The notes beneath the pieces are model-generated. The model saw only the letters and a program-made list of their open reading frames with translations. It searched no databases and was not told the DNA's origin. Shown here piece by piece: positions 43,301-53,297 of a stretch of 64,000 nucleotides of DNA (position 1 is the first letter of the stretch; every line of letters starts with the position of its first letter). This DNA comes from an uncultured Paracoccaceae bacterium (GTDB lineage: Bacteria > Pseudomonadota > Alphaproteobacteria > Rhodobacterales > Rhodobacteraceae): the NCBI GenBank assembly GCA_937864535.1, contig CALMJS010000008.1, positions 31,046 to 95,045 of the forward strand, in the 5' to 3' direction. Made by a program: the position numbers and the translations under genes.

Positions 43301-45544
43301 TCACATGTGTTGCGACAGCCAGTCCGTCAAAGGCGCGCGGACCGATTGATCGCCACGGGTGCGGGCCTCGATGATCAGCGATTTGACTTCGGACAGATCG
43401 ATCCGCCGTAGCAGATGTTTCACCGGCCCGATAGACGCAGGTCGCATCGACAGGCTACGCAGGCCGATCGCCGCCAGAGCCGCCGCCTCGATCGGGCGAC
43501 CGGCATCTTCGCCACAGAATGACAGTGGCGTGCCAGCCTGCGCACAGCGGCCAACGACCATTTCGATATAGGACAGAAAGCTGACGTTCAGCGTGTCATA
43601 GCGCCGGCGCACGCGTTCGTTTTCGCGGTCCGCGGCAAAGAAGAACTGCTTCAGGTCATTCCCGCCAATCGACACAAAATCGACCTCTTGGAAAAAGGCA
43701 TCGGGCGCAAACCCCAGAGAGGGGGTTTCCAGCATCGCGCCAACCTCGATTTTGGACGGCACGGGGTAGCCCAGAATTGCCTCGCGCTCGAGAGCCTTGT
43801 CCATTTCGGCCTTGGCGTCGCGGAATTCCTGTAACTGGGCGATAAAGGGGAACATCACCGACAGGGGGCGCCCGTTCGCTGCACGGATGAGCGCCTGCAA
43901 CTGCATCCGCAGCACGCCGGGTTTGTCCAGACCCACACGGATCGCCCGCCAGCCCATCGCGGGGTTTGGTTCATCGTTCGGCTTCATGTAGGGCAGGACC
44001 TTGTCCGAGCCGATGTCGAGCGTGCGGAACGCCACCCGGCGACCACCGGCGGCCTCCATCACCCGGGAATAGAGCGCCGACAATTCGGCCCGTTTCGGCA
44101 TCTGGTTCCGGATCAGGAATTGCAGTTCGGTCCGGAACAAGCCCACACCTTCGGCACCGGACGAGGGCAGGGACGGCAGGTCCGCCATCAGTCCGGCGTT
44201 CATGTGCAGCGAAACGGTCGTCCCGCAGAGCGCCTGCGCAGGCAGATCGCGGATGGTGGCATAACGTTCCTGAGCGCGCGCCTGCATGGCGATTTTGTCG
44301 CGAAACGCGCTTTTGACGTTTTCGTCGGGGCGCAGGTGAACAATGCCCTGATCGCCATCGACTAAAATCGGATCGCCGTTCAGCGCCTCGGTCGTGACGT
44401 TCGCGGCATGAATCACCAAGGGGATCGCCCAGGCGCGGGCGACGATGGCAGCATGAGAGCCAACAGAGCCCTCTTCGAGCACGATACCCTTTAGCGCCTT
44501 GCCGTATTCCAGCAATTCGCCGGGGCCGATGTTGCGGGCGACCAGCACCGGGTTTTCCGGCATCTCTGCGCCGGTTTCCTTGCCTTGGCCGGTCAGGATA
44601 CGCAGCAGCCGGTTGGATAGGTCATCGAGATCGTGCAAGCGTTCGCGCAGATAGGCATCCCCTGACTGCGACATCCGCACCCGCGCCACCGATTGCTCCT
44701 TTTCGACGGCCGCCTCTGCCGAGAGGCCGCTTTTGACGTCATCCTCCATCCGGCGCAGCCAACTGCGGGAATTGGCGAACATGCGATAGGCCTCTAGGAC
44801 CTGAACCTGTTCGGTATTGACCGTGGTGGCGGTATTGAGCATCTCGTCAACGGACACGCGCAGTTCGCCGACGGCCTCTTGGAGGCGGGTCAGTTCCTTT
44901 TCCGGATCGTCCGCAACGGGATTGGTGACGACGACGCGGGGTTCATGCAGGTAGACGCGGCCCTCGGTCGCGCCCTCCTGGCCGGTTGCGCCACGAAACA
45001 GGACGGGTTGCTGATGGCGGGCCGACAGGGCCGCGCCTTCGCCAACAAAGGCGCCCAGTTCGGTCATCTCTGCCAGCACCATCGCGACCACTTCGAGGGC
45101 ATAGACCTCATCACTGGAAAATAGCCGCTCGGCCTTGGACTGGACGACCAGAACGCCCAGCACGCTGCCCAGTCGCTGAACCGGCACGCCGCAGAACGAG
45201 GAATACCGTTCTTCGCCGGTTTCCGGCATATAGCGGAATCCCTTTTCGGCGGGGGCGTTGGCGGTATTGATCACCTGTCTGCTGCGCGCGGTGCGGCCAA
45301 CCAGACCCTCTCCCAACCGCATACGTGTCTGGTGGACGGCTGCGGCCTGAAGACCCTGTGTCGCGCAGAGTTCGAGCGTCTCGGCATCGCGGAACAGGTA
45401 AATCGAACATACCTCGGTCTGCATTGAGGTCGCGATCAGCGCCACGATTTTGTCCAATCGTGCCTGACCGGCGGCATTTTCGGCCATCGTGTCGCGGAGC
45501 CGCCCAAGCAGTTTGCGGCTTTCGGTTTCCTTAGCGTCAGACAT
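43301..45544 (-). CDS. ptsP: phosphoenolpyruvate-protein phosphotransferase PtsP (EI-Ntr)
   Basis: The 747-residue EI-Ntr starts the nitrogen-type phosphotransfer chain PtsP-PtsO-PtsN. An N-terminal GAF domain (about 20-160) precedes the enzyme I part: the phospho-His in GSVGSHAAIVARAW near 355, the PEP barrel (EGVGLFRTELQFLIRNQMPK, RTLDIGSDKVLPY) and the catalytic Cys in TPLSFCGEDAGRP. ATG 45544 is selected; the frame extends to 45661 but the extra residues match nothing. It follows lysC behind a terminator. Confidence 0.93.
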   Translation of the reverse strand: MSDAKETESRKLLGRLRDTMAENAAGQARLDKIVALIATSMQTEVCSIYLFRDAETLELCATQGLQAAAVHQTRMRLGEGLVGRTARSRQVINTANAPAEKGFRYMPETGEERYSSFCGVPVQRLGSVLGVLVVQSKAERLFSSDEVYALEVVAMVLAEMTELGAFVGEGAALSARHQQPVLFRGATGQEGATEGRVYLHEPRVVVTNPVADDPEKELTRLQEAVGELRVSVDEMLNTATTVNTEQVQVLEAYRMFANSRSWLRRMEDDVKSGLSAEAAVEKEQSVARVRMSQSGDAYLRERLHDLDDLSNRLLRILTGQGKETGAEMPENPVLVARNIGPGELLEYGKALKGIVLEEGSVGSHAAIVARAWAIPLVIHAANVTTEALNGDPILVDGDQGIVHLRPDENVKSAFRDKIAMQARAQERYATIRDLPAQALCGTTVSLHMNAGLMADLPSLPSSGAEGVGLFRTELQFLIRNQMPKRAELSALYSRVMEAAGGRRVAFRTLDIGSDKVLPYMKPNDEPNPAMGWRAIRVGLDKPGVLRMQLQALIRAANGRPLSVMFPFIAQLQEFRDAKAEMDKALEREAILGYPVPSKIEVGAMLETPSLGFAPDAFFQEVDFVSIGGNDLKQFFFAADRENERVRRRYDTLNVSFLSYIEMVVGRCAQAGTPLSFCGEDAGRPIEAAALAAIGLRSLSMRPASIGPVKHLLRRIDLSEVKSLIIEARTRGDQSVRAPLTDWLSQHM

Positions 45545-45658
45545 GGGTCGTCCCGTATTGTTCCCCCTCTCTATAGGGCACCAAGTCGCATATGGGGAGT
45601 GGACAAAAGGGACGCAGTGCAAGTTCTTGCCGAAAAAGCATTTTTCTCGCACTTGCAG

Positions 45659-45692
45659 CAAAAAGGGCCGCCCGCAAAATGCGCACGGCCCT
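45659..45692 (-). terminator. intrinsic terminator between lysC and ptsP
   Basis: On the minus strand AGGGCCG / CGGCCCT stems enclose a GC-rich interior with a second small hairpin (GCATTTTGC), and TTTTT follows. It lies 24 bases after the lysC stop, so ptsP probably has its own promoter or depends on read-through. Confidence 0.75.
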
Positions 45693-45715
45693 CACAGTTT
45701 CATGACAAAACGCGC

Positions 45716-46972
45716 TTAGGCTTTGTCGAGTTCAAAGGCGTCGTGCAGCGCCTGCACGGCCAATTCCATGTACTTGCGGTCGATCAGAACCGAGATCTTG
45801 ATTTCCGAGGTGGCGATGACCTTGATGTTGATGTTCTCGTCCGAGAGGGTTTTGAACATCTTGGCGGCGACACCGGCGTGCGAGCGCATGCCGATGCCGA
45901 CGACCGATACCTTGGCCACGTCGGTTTCGACTTCCAGACGGTCAAAGGCCAGAACGCCCTTTTCCTTGGCATCGTTCAGCGCCTTTTCCGCCCGCATTTT
46001 CTGGTCGATCGGGCAGGAGAAGGTCATATCGGTCACGCCGCCGGCATGGCCCTGATAGTTCTGCTCGGACACGTTCTGGACGATCATATCGACGTTGACG
46101 CCAGCCTCTGCCAGCGTGCCGAAGATCTTGGATGCGATGCCCGGCTTGTCCTCGATCGTCACGAGGGTCATCTTGGCTTCGTCGCGGGAATAGGCGACGC
46201 CAGCAACAGCTTTGGATTCCATGATTTGCTCCTCTGCGCAGACCAGCGTGCCTGCGTCATCTGACGGTTCATCGAACGAACTCAGCACGCGCAATTTCAC
46301 GTTAAAGCGCATGGCCAATTCGACCGAACGGGTTTGCAGAACTTTCGCACCAAGCGAGGCCAGTTCCAGCATCTCTTCGAAAGAGATCTTTTCCAGCTTG
46401 CGGGCCTTGGGGCTGATGCGGGGGTCGGTGGTATAGACACCATCGACGTCGGTATAGATATCGCAGCGCTCCGCATCAAAGGCGGCGGCAAAGGCGACGG
46501 CGGTTGTATCAGAGCCACCACGGCCCAGCGTGGTGATCCGGCCCTCGGGCGAAATGCCCTGGAACCCGGCGACCACGGCGACCTTCATGCCTTCGGCGAA
46601 TTTCTTGTTGATGTTGTCGCTGGGGATTTCGACGATCCGGGCCGACCCATGGGCGTCGTTGGTGATCAACGGCACCTGCCAGCCCTGCCAGCTACGGGCG
46701 GGGATGTCCATTTCCTGCAACCGCAGCGCCATCAGACCTGCGGTGACGTTTTCGCCCGACGACACAACGGCATCGTATTCTCGGGCATCGTAGAGCGGAG
46801 AGGTTTCATTGACCCATCCGACCAATTCGTTGGTTTTCCCAGACATGGCCGAGACGATGACGATCACGTCATAGCCTTTGGCGACCTCGAGGGCGACCCG
46901 TTTGGCGGCGCGGGCGATACGGTCCAAATTGGCGACCGAGGTCCCGCCGAATTTCATGACAAGCGTCGGCAT
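45716..46972 (-). CDS. lysC: aspartate kinase
   Basis: Aspartate kinase makes aspartyl phosphate for the lysine, threonine and methionine branch. The 418-residue enzyme begins PTLVMKFGGTSVANLDRIAR and contains VSSGENVTAGLMALRL, TTLGRGGSDTTAVAFAAAFD, DVDGVYTTDPRISPKARKLE and two C-terminal ACT domains (about 260-418), where feedback inhibition would act. ATG 46972 was chosen over the frame start at 46987 because the family begins M-P/A-x-L-V-x-K-F-G-G. It is 100 bases from the DUF1178 gene. Confidence 0.95.
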   Translation of the reverse strand: MPTLVMKFGGTSVANLDRIARAAKRVALEVAKGYDVIVIVSAMSGKTNELVGWVNETSPLYDAREYDAVVSSGENVTAGLMALRLQEMDIPARSWQGWQVPLITNDAHGSARIVEIPSDNINKKFAEGMKVAVVAGFQGISPEGRITTLGRGGSDTTAVAFAAAFDAERCDIYTDVDGVYTTDPRISPKARKLEKISFEEMLELASLGAKVLQTRSVELAMRFNVKLRVLSSFDEPSDDAGTLVCAEEQIMESKAVAGVAYSRDEAKMTLVTIEDKPGIASKIFGTLAEAGVNVDMIVQNVSEQNYQGHAGGVTDMTFSCPIDQKMRAEKALNDAKEKGVLAFDRLEVETDVAKVSVVGIGMRSHAGVAAKMFKTLSDENINIKVIATSEIKISVLIDRKYMELAVQALHDAFELDKA

Positions 46973-47074
46973 GGCTGTCCCTTGCAAAATATCGCCGCCC
47001 TATTACTGGGCAAACGCCAGTAGGGCAATCGGACAAACGTGTCCTTTGTCTGTTTTGTGACAGTGCTGCCGCAG

Positions 47075-47485
47075 TTAATTGGTCTGTTTGCGGGAGGCAA
47101 AGGGCAGGGGCACCACGGGAACCCCGTCCTCGAGCAGTTTGATCGCCTCTTCGGGCTTGGCCTCGCCATAAATCGACCGCGCGGGGGCGTCTCCGTCATG
47201 CATTTTGCGCGCCTCTTCGGCAAAGCGGACGCCAACGTAATCGGAATTGGCCTCGACCTCTTGGCGCAGTTTCTCGATAGCGGTTTCCTGTTCCGATTTC
47301 GCCGCTAGCGGGCGCGCCGTCTCGGTCCGAACCGCTGGTGCCATCAGCGATTTTGCAACCTTGGCGGACCCGCATTGCGCACAGGCAACCATGCCCGCCG
47401 CGCGCAATTTTTCAAAAGCCTCGCCAGACTGGAACCAGCTGTCAAAGCTGTGGTCTTGGTCGCATTTGAGCGTAAAGCGGATCAT
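47075..47485 (-). CDS. DUF1178 family protein
   Basis: A 136-residue member of DUF1178. It has the characteristic MIRFTLKCDQDHSFDSWFQS opening with a Cys, and a later CAQCG, giving a likely zinc-ribbon arrangement. The middle part is a long helical segment (EKLRQEVEANSDYVGVRFAE), and the block ARSIYGEAKPEEAIKLLEDG closes the family signature. Function is unknown. The in-frame extension to 47590 has no family match. The NUDIX gene lies 67 bases upstream on the same strand. Confidence 0.88.
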   Translation of the reverse strand: MIRFTLKCDQDHSFDSWFQSGEAFEKLRAAGMVACAQCGSAKVAKSLMAPAVRTETARPLAAKSEQETAIEKLRQEVEANSDYVGVRFAEEARKMHDGDAPARSIYGEAKPEEAIKLLEDGVPVVPLPFASRKQTN

Positions 47486-47552
47486 TGTTTGCCCGTCGTG
47501 ATCAGCGGTCAGTGTGGTCAACCCGCCGAATATAGCCTGTCCGCCCGTCAGA

Positions 47553-48032
47553 TCAAAGGGGGCGACCGTAGCCCAGAACGGAGGGGTCAAAATTCCGGAT
47601 CATGTTCTGCAACTCCGGTTCGGCCACCAATCTTGCCGCCTCGGCCTGCGGGAACCATTGGCGTTTGCGCTGCTTGCGTTCGGGCCAGTGCGCATGTTCG
47701 GAAATCACGTGCAGCGGGTAGACCATCGCGATCACCGGCGCCCGCTTTTCCTTGAGCGGCTTGATATAGGAGTAGGCACCCATACAGTGGTCAAAGGCGA
47801 CGCCGGTCAATCCTGCCTCCTCCCACGCCTCGCGCGCGGCGGCAGAGGCGGGGGTGATTTTATGCATCGGCCAGCCTTTGGGCAGGACCCAGCGGCCAGT
47901 TCCCCTGCTGGTGATCAGGCAAATTTCTGTATCGGCTCCGCTATTGCGGAAACACAGCGCCGCAAACTGGCTGCGGACATCGGTTTTCTTGCCGACCCTG
48001 AGGCGAATAGGCAGTTGCTGCGGGATAGACAT
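47553..48032 (-). CDS. NUDIX hydrolase
   Basis: The 159-residue enzyme hydrolyses a nucleoside diphosphate linked to another moiety. The Nudix box is WVLPKGWPMHKITPASAAAR followed by EAWEEAGLTG (G-x5-E-x7-R-E-x2-E-E-x-G pattern with the family deviation that a helix residue replaces the first Glu). The sequence resembles the diadenosine/diphosphoinositol-type MutT group. AGGAGG lies about eleven bases before ATG 48032. Its start is divergent from the HDAC-type gene. Confidence 0.88.
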   Translation of the reverse strand: MSIPQQLPIRLRVGKKTDVRSQFAALCFRNSGADTEICLITSRGTGRWVLPKGWPMHKITPASAAAREAWEEAGLTGVAFDHCMGAYSYIKPLKEKRAPVIAMVYPLHVISEHAHWPERKQRKRQWFPQAEAARLVAEPELQNMIRNFDPSVLGYGRPL

Positions 48033-48120
48033 GCGCGATTCATCCTCCTGACTGGACCTTGGCAGGTGTCGGCCTATCATGCAACCGCGGGGCCAACAGT
48101 TTGGGAACGACTGTCAAAAA

Positions 48121-49254
48121 ATGAACGATGCTCTCGGCCAACCCCTGTTTATCTGCGCAAATATCTATCGCGGCTCCTCCTATGGGCCGATGCATCCGCT
48201 GCGGATTCCGCGTGCATCGACGGTGATGGATCTGTGCAGGGCCTTGGACTGGTTGCCGGCCCATCAATTCGTGACCAGCCCGCGGGCCAAACCTGCCGCT
48301 CTCGCCGTGTATCACACGCCGGATTACATCGCCGCCGTTCAGCGTGCCGAAGAAACCCAGTCGGTGTCCCCCGAGGACCGCGCGAAATATCACATCGGTA
48401 CGCCTTCCAACCCGGTTTTCCCGGAAATGTTCCGTCGTCCCGCGACCTCGGCGGGGGGGGCGCTGTTGGCGGGCGAGCTGCTGCGAGGCGGCGGCGTGGT
48501 GTTTTCGCCTGCGGGCGGTACGCATCACGCATTCGCGGATCGGGCAGGCGGGTTTTGCTATTTCAATGATCCGGTCTTGGCGATTTTGTCGTTGCGGCGA
48601 AACGGCGCCCGACGGGTGGCCTATGTCGATATAGACGCGCATCATCCGGACGGGGTCGAGGCGGCCTTTGCCCGTGATCCGGATGTTCTGATGATTTCCA
48701 CCCATGAGGCGGGTCGATGGCCCCGAACCGGTGCGTTGACGGATTGCGGCGTCGGGCAGGTCTATAACCTGCCGGTGCCGCGCGAATTGAACGATGACGA
48801 AATGGCGCTGATCCGGGACGAGGTTATCCTGCCCATCGTCCAGTCCTTTGCGCCGGATGCCATTGTGTTGCAGTGCGGGTCGGACGCGTTGACCGAGGAC
48901 CCCCAGTCCCGTCTGTGCCTGTCGAACAATGCCCATGTCGAGGTGGTGCGGGGGCTGATGCCTCTGGCACCGCGCTATCTGGTTCTGGGGGGTGGCGGGT
49001 ATAACCCGTGGTCCGTCGGGCGCTGTTGGACCCGCGTCTGGGCGACGCTCAACGGATTTCCAGAACCGCAAACTCTGCCAGAACCGGCGCGGAACGTCTT
49101 GCGCGCGCTGCGTTGGGAGGGGCAGCGACGGGTCAAAACACCGCCCTCGGACTGGGTAGACACTTTGGTCGATGCCCCGCGTGGCGGTGCGATCCGTGAC
49201 GACATCCGGACGATGATCCGGGCGCTACAGGCGCGCGCCCGGACCTGGGTCTGA
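48121..49254 (+). CDS. histone deacetylase family (AcuC-type) amidohydrolase
   Basis: A 377-residue zinc deacetylase of the HDAC superfamily. The catalytic His pair is in GGTHHAFADRAGGFCYFNDP, the zinc ligands Asp and His in YVDIDAHHPDGVEAAF, the third Asp in LQCGSDALTEDP and the Tyr in LGGGGYNPWS. The substrate is unknown; AcuC of Bacillus deacetylates acetyl-CoA synthetase. HHPDG replaces the common HHGDG. ATG 48121 was chosen over the in-frame 48079. It converges on the chemoreceptor gene. Confidence 0.9.
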   Translation: MNDALGQPLFICANIYRGSSYGPMHPLRIPRASTVMDLCRALDWLPAHQFVTSPRAKPAALAVYHTPDYIAAVQRAEETQSVSPEDRAKYHIGTPSNPVFPEMFRRPATSAGGALLAGELLRGGGVVFSPAGGTHHAFADRAGGFCYFNDPVLAILSLRRNGARRVAYVDIDAHHPDGVEAAFARDPDVLMISTHEAGRWPRTGALTDCGVGQVYNLPVPRELNDDEMALIRDEVILPIVQSFAPDAIVLQCGSDALTEDPQSRLCLSNNAHVEVVRGLMPLAPRYLVLGGGGYNPWSVGRCWTRVWATLNGFPEPQTLPEPARNVLRALRWEGQRRVKTPPSDWVDTLVDAPRGGAIRDDIRTMIRALQARARTWV

Positions 49255-51486
49255 TCAGAACGCGCCAAATCCGCGTTCGTCGGTATCACTGTCCAGAACA
49301 GTGGTCGTCGATTTCAGCGGCGAAACCGTCGCTGCGGGCTTTGCTCGGACCGGCAGAAGCAAGTTGTCGCCGGTCTCTACCGACAACCGCCGCGAAGGTT
49401 CGAATTTGGGACGGCTCGCGTCGGCGTCTGCGGTCTGGGAGCGGCCGGACGACAGGTTGAATTTGCCGATCTCGATGCGCATCATTTCGTTGGTCGCGGC
49501 AACCTGGGTCGCCGTCGCAGCGAGGCTATCGGCCTGATTGCTGGTTTCGCGCACGATCCGGGCGATCTCCGTGATGGATTCGTTGAACTGATCGACACCG
49601 CGTGACTGTTCCGCGCTGGCGGCAGAGATGTCCGACACCAGCTTGGCAACGCCGGCGATGTTGCTGGCGATCTCGTCAAAGGCGGCGCGGGTTTCATCGG
49701 AAATTTGCACACCTTCCGCGACCCGCTGGCGGCTGCCGACGACCAGTTCGCTGGTTTCCCGTGCCGCTTTGGCCGACCGGCCTGCAAGGTTGCGGACCTC
49801 CTGCGCGACCACGGCAAAGCCGCGGCCATGCTGACCGGCGCGGGCGGCCTCTACGGCGGCGTTCAGCGCCAAGAGGTTGGTTTGGAAGGCGATTTCGTCA
49901 ATGACCTGGATGATCTTTGCGATATCCGAGGAGGAGGCGTTGATCGCATCCATCGCCGCGGTCATGCGGATCATCTTTTCCTTGCCGACCTCGACAACCG
50001 AAGAGGTCCGTTTGACCAAGGTATCAGCCGACTTCGAGGCTTCGGCGTTCAGCCGAACCTGTTGAGACGTCTCTTCGACCGAGCTGGAGAGTTCTTCGAT
50101 GGCGGTCGATTCGACCTCTACGTTGGCCGAGAGCGACTGCGCCGAGACCTCGAGCGCCCCCGAAACGGCGTTCAGGTCATCGCTGCTCTTGCGGACATGG
50201 CCCAAGGTCACGTCGATCGTGTCGATCAGACCGTCAAAGGCCGACGCGGTCTTGCCGATCTCGTCTTCTCGCTGCAGTTCGCTCATGCGGGCCGACAGAT
50301 CTCGGGATCCGGCCATGCGGTTCATCTGCTCGGCAATCCAGACAACAGGGCGGGCGACGGTGCGGCCGACCATTACGCTGATCGCCGATGCAATCAGGAT
50401 CGCGACAATCACCATTACAATCAGGTTGTTGCGAGCGCTATAGGCGTCTGCCAGAATTGCGTCGGTGCTGACAGTGGTCGCGATACCATATGTCGAGCCG
50501 AGCACATCGACCGAGGAGTAGCCCCCCAGCAACTCGGTTCCGCCGCCAGTGGTGTATTCGACGGCGCCCGTGTTGCCTGCGCTGGCCTGAAGCATATGGG
50601 GGTCGGTCACAGCAGGCTTGAGCCGGTCGCCATTCGGGTCCGCATCGGCCCCCGCGGCAACAGCGACTGTGCCATCAGGGTTCAGCAACACAACGTTCGC
50701 ATCCACGCTGATCCCGTTCTCCATCTGGAGAGCCGCGACAATCGGTTCCTGGGGAATCGCAAAGACCAATACACCCGCGAACTGATTGAAGTTCGACAAA
50801 ACCGGCGTGGCCAGAAACGCCGTCGTCTCCCCGCCGCCGGGCGCATAGCCGCTCATCGAATTGCTGCCGACGACCAAGTTCTCAATGGTGGTCGCATCGG
50901 CGACGCCTGCTGCGGCGTCCAAGATTTTTTGGGCGGCGCGCGCCATTTCGGTATTGGCGATGTCAGAGTCGCTGATATGGCGCATAAAATCGTCGCGCTT
51001 GTTGACGGTGTACATGACCAGACCGTTTTTATTGATCAGGATCAGGTCCGAGAGACCGATCGTCTGGGTCACTGACGCCAGCCAGCCATGCGCATCGCGA
51101 TGTGTCGCAGAAAATTGGGTGCCATCGTCCGAGTCGCTCAGGAGATGCCGCTGTCCGGCGGGGTTGGGATTCCCGGTCGTGTAATTGTCGCGGATTTCGC
51201 CCAGTTTGTCTGTCCGTTCGGCGATCACAACATTTGATGTGAACAGGCGTACCGCGTCCCTGACCGTGCGGTCATGCGAAAGAATATCGATAATTCCCGA
51301 ATACTTAGAGAACTCGGCACTGATCGAATCGGCAATGGCGCCTTGGCTGATTGCCAGTTGCTCCAGCGCTTGGCCCCTGAGTGTATTGGAAATCCGGTTG
51401 GTTGCGAGAAACCCGAGAGTGGCTGTCGCGGTTGCCGTTACCGCGATAAAGATCAGCGGCAGCTTCCAGGATAGGGACAATTTCAT
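49255..51486 (-). CDS. methyl-accepting chemotaxis protein
   Basis: The 743-residue chemoreceptor has an N-terminal membrane segment (about 9-30), a long periplasmic dCache-like sensor (about 35-350), a second membrane segment (about 350-375; NLIVMVIVAILIASAISVMV), HAMP (about 375-430) and the signalling domain. Its hairpin tip is IDEIAFQTNLLALNAAVEAA RAGQHGRGFAVVA near residue 560. The C-terminus (DERGFGAF) is not a clear CheR-binding pentapeptide. No other chemotaxis gene is near. The ligand cannot be predicted. Confidence 0.94.
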   Translation of the reverse strand: MKLSLSWKLPLIFIAVTATATATLGFLATNRISNTLRGQALEQLAISQGAIADSISAEFSKYSGIIDILSHDRTVRDAVRLFTSNVVIAERTDKLGEIRDNYTTGNPNPAGQRHLLSDSDDGTQFSATHRDAHGWLASVTQTIGLSDLILINKNGLVMYTVNKRDDFMRHISDSDIANTEMARAAQKILDAAAGVADATTIENLVVGSNSMSGYAPGGGETTAFLATPVLSNFNQFAGVLVFAIPQEPIVAALQMENGISVDANVVLLNPDGTVAVAAGADADPNGDRLKPAVTDPHMLQASAGNTGAVEYTTGGGTELLGGYSSVDVLGSTYGIATTVSTDAILADAYSARNNLIVMVIVAILIASAISVMVGRTVARPVVWIAEQMNRMAGSRDLSARMSELQREDEIGKTASAFDGLIDTIDVTLGHVRKSSDDLNAVSGALEVSAQSLSANVEVESTAIEELSSSVEETSQQVRLNAEASKSADTLVKRTSSVVEVGKEKMIRMTAAMDAINASSSDIAKIIQVIDEIAFQTNLLALNAAVEAARAGQHGRGFAVVAQEVRNLAGRSAKAARETSELVVGSRQRVAEGVQISDETRAAFDEIASNIAGVAKLVSDISAASAEQSRGVDQFNESITEIARIVRETSNQADSLAATATQVAATNEMMRIEIGKFNLSSGRSQTADADASRPKFEPSRRLSVETGDNLLLPVRAKPAATVSPLKSTTTVLDSDTDERGFGAF

Positions 51487-51643
51487 CGACGTGGCTCTCT
51501 TTCCAATTGGGCAAATGGACTGTCACCGATCGATACGACCGCAGATTGCACAATATTAGAGAGATGGGCCGCAACAGGGCGGTAAGTTTCGCCATGCCGA
51601 CAAACGACCCGCACGATGTTCTATATCAGTCTTTTGGGGAGGA

Positions 51644-51718
51644 TGGTGCTGCGAGAGAGGATTGAACTCTCGACCTCTCCCTTACCAAGGGAGTGCTCTG
51701 CCACTGAGCTACCGCAGC
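51644..51718 (-). tRNA. tRNA-Thr (GGT)
   Basis: The minus-strand sequence folds as a full cloverleaf: acceptor GCTGCGG / TCGCAGC, D-arm GCTC/GAGC, anticodon stem CTCCC/GGGAG with loop TTGGTAA (anticodon GGT, Thr), T-arm GAGAG-TTCAATC-CTCTC, discriminator A, and encoded CCA (51644-51646). The mature part without CCA is 51647-51718. Confidence 0.95.
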
Positions 51719-51865
51719 GTTGTCCAAATCGGGCCTAAGTCCCGGTTCGGCGGTATCCCGTGTCGCTGTCTGTCGACCTCGTCATCGGGTGTGGCGGGGA
51801 ATTAGCCTCTAATGAAAACATGCGCAAGCCCTCTCTGGACGGTTTTTTTGCTTCGGGGTAACAGA

Positions 51866-52024
51866 ATGTGCATGACCGAGACAAAGAACTCAAAAAATAA
51901 GGGCCCAGAGGCCCAATCACGCGAAGAGCGGCTCAAGGCCGCTCTCAAAGCTAATATCAGTCGCCGCAAGGCGCAGGCAAAGGCTCGGTCCGAGGCCGAT
52001 TCCGACCCCGAGGAGCAGGAGTAA
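51866..52024 (+). CDS. small conserved-type protein upstream of murA
   Basis: A 52-residue, highly charged protein ([20 protein letters not shown] then a helical [18 protein letters not shown]). The second half is Arg/Lys/Ala-rich and likely helical, while the tail is acidic. It ends four bases before the murA start, so the two are probably coupled. ATG 51872 is an alternative start. I recall similar short reading frames in front of murA in relatives, but no function. Nucleic-acid or ribosome association is possible from its charge only. Confidence 0.6.
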   Translation: MCMTETKNSKNKGPEAQSREERLKAALKANISRRKAQAKARSEADSDPEEQE

Positions 52025-52028
52025 CACG

Positions 52029-53297
52029 ATGGATTCAATTATTGTTCGGGGTGGTCGGCCACTTTCGGGGCAAATCGCAATTGCTGGTGCCAAAAATGCG
52101 GCGCTGACACTGATGCCGGCAACGCTGCTGTGCGAAGAGCCGCTGACGCTGACCAATGCGCCGCGCCTGTCGGACATTCGCACCATGACGCAGTTGTTGC
52201 AGTCCCTCGGCGTCGAAGTCACTGCAATGCAGGGCGGCAAAGTCGTGGCGATGTCGTCGCACGGGCTGACCTCGACCCGCGCTGACTATGATATCGTGCG
52301 GAAAATGCGCGCGTCGAACCTCGTTCTGGGGCCGCTGCTGGCGCGGGAACATCAGGCGATCGTGTCGCTGCCGGGCGGCTGCGCGATTGGGGCGCGGCCG
52401 ATGGATATTCACATTTCAGCCCTCGAGGCGCTGGGCGCGGAAATCGAACTCAAGGACGGTTATCTACACGCTGTTGCACGCGGCGGGCTGAAAGGCGCGG
52501 TTGTTCCGCTGCGATTCGCCTCGGTCGGGGCGACGGAAAACGTGCTGATGGCGGCGACCCTGGCCAAGGGGACGACGGTGATCGAGAACGCCGCCCGCGA
52601 ACCCGAGATCGTCGATCTGGCGTCGTGCCTGCGCAAAATGGGTGCGCAGATCGAAGGGGACGGCACCAGCCGGATCGAAATTCAGGGCGTTGATCGTCTG
52701 CATGGGGCAACTCACGCAGTGGTGACGGACCGAATCGAGCTGGGCACCTATATGTTGGCGCCGGTCATCGCCGGCGGCGAGGTGGAATGTCTGGGCGGGC
52801 GTCTGTCGCTGGTCGAATCGTTCGTCGCCAAACTGCAAGAGGCCGGTATCGAAGTGACCGAGACCGATTTGGGGCTCAAAGTCCGCTGTCTGGGCGATCG
52901 CCCCAAGGCCGTGGATGTCACAACCGAACCGTTCCCCGGTTTCCCGACCGATTTGCAGGCGCAGATGATGGCGATGCTGTGCTTTGCCCAAGGGACCTCG
53001 GTCCTCGAGGAAAGGATTTTCGAGAATCGTTTCATGCACGCGCCCGAACTGATGCGCATGGGCGCCCGAATCGATGTCCACGGCGGTACGGCAACCGTTC
53101 ACGGGGTCGACAAGATGAAGGGGGCGCAGGTGATGGCCACCGATTTGCGCGCCTCTGTGTCGCTGATCCTTGCGGGTCTGGCCGCTGAGGGCGAAACTCA
53201 GGTCAACCGCGTGTACCATCTTGATCGTGGTTATGAGCATGTTGAAGAAAAGCTGGGCGCCGTCGGTGCGCAGATCGAAAGGATCCAGGGTCAGTGA
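52029..53297 (+). CDS. murA: UDP-N-acetylglucosamine 1-carboxyvinyltransferase
   Basis: MurA makes the first committed step of peptidoglycan synthesis, adding enolpyruvate to UDP-GlcNAc. The 422-residue protein begins [28 protein letters not shown], holds the catalytic-Cys loop [15 protein letters not shown] (C near residue 118), and ends with [17 protein letters not shown] and [14 protein letters not shown]. The catalytic Cys is present, so it should be fosfomycin sensitive. Its stop overlaps the DUF2948 start. Confidence 0.96.
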   Translation: MDSIIVRGGRPLSGQIAIAGAKNAALTLMPATLLCEEPLTLTNAPRLSDIRTMTQLLQSLGVEVTAMQGGKVVAMSSHGLTSTRADYDIVRKMRASNLVLGPLLAREHQAIVSLPGGCAIGARPMDIHISALEALGAEIELKDGYLHAVARGGLKGAVVPLRFASVGATENVLMAATLAKGTTVIENAAREPEIVDLASCLRKMGAQIEGDGTSRIEIQGVDRLHGATHAVVTDRIELGTYMLAPVIAGGEVECLGGRLSLVESFVAKLQEAGIEVTETDLGLKVRCLGDRPKAVDVTTEPFPGFPTDLQAQMMAMLCFAQGTSVLEERIFENRFMHAPELMRMGARIDVHGGTATVHGVDKMKGAQVMATDLRASVSLILAGLAAEGETQVNRVYHLDRGYEHVEEKLGAVGAQIERIQGQ

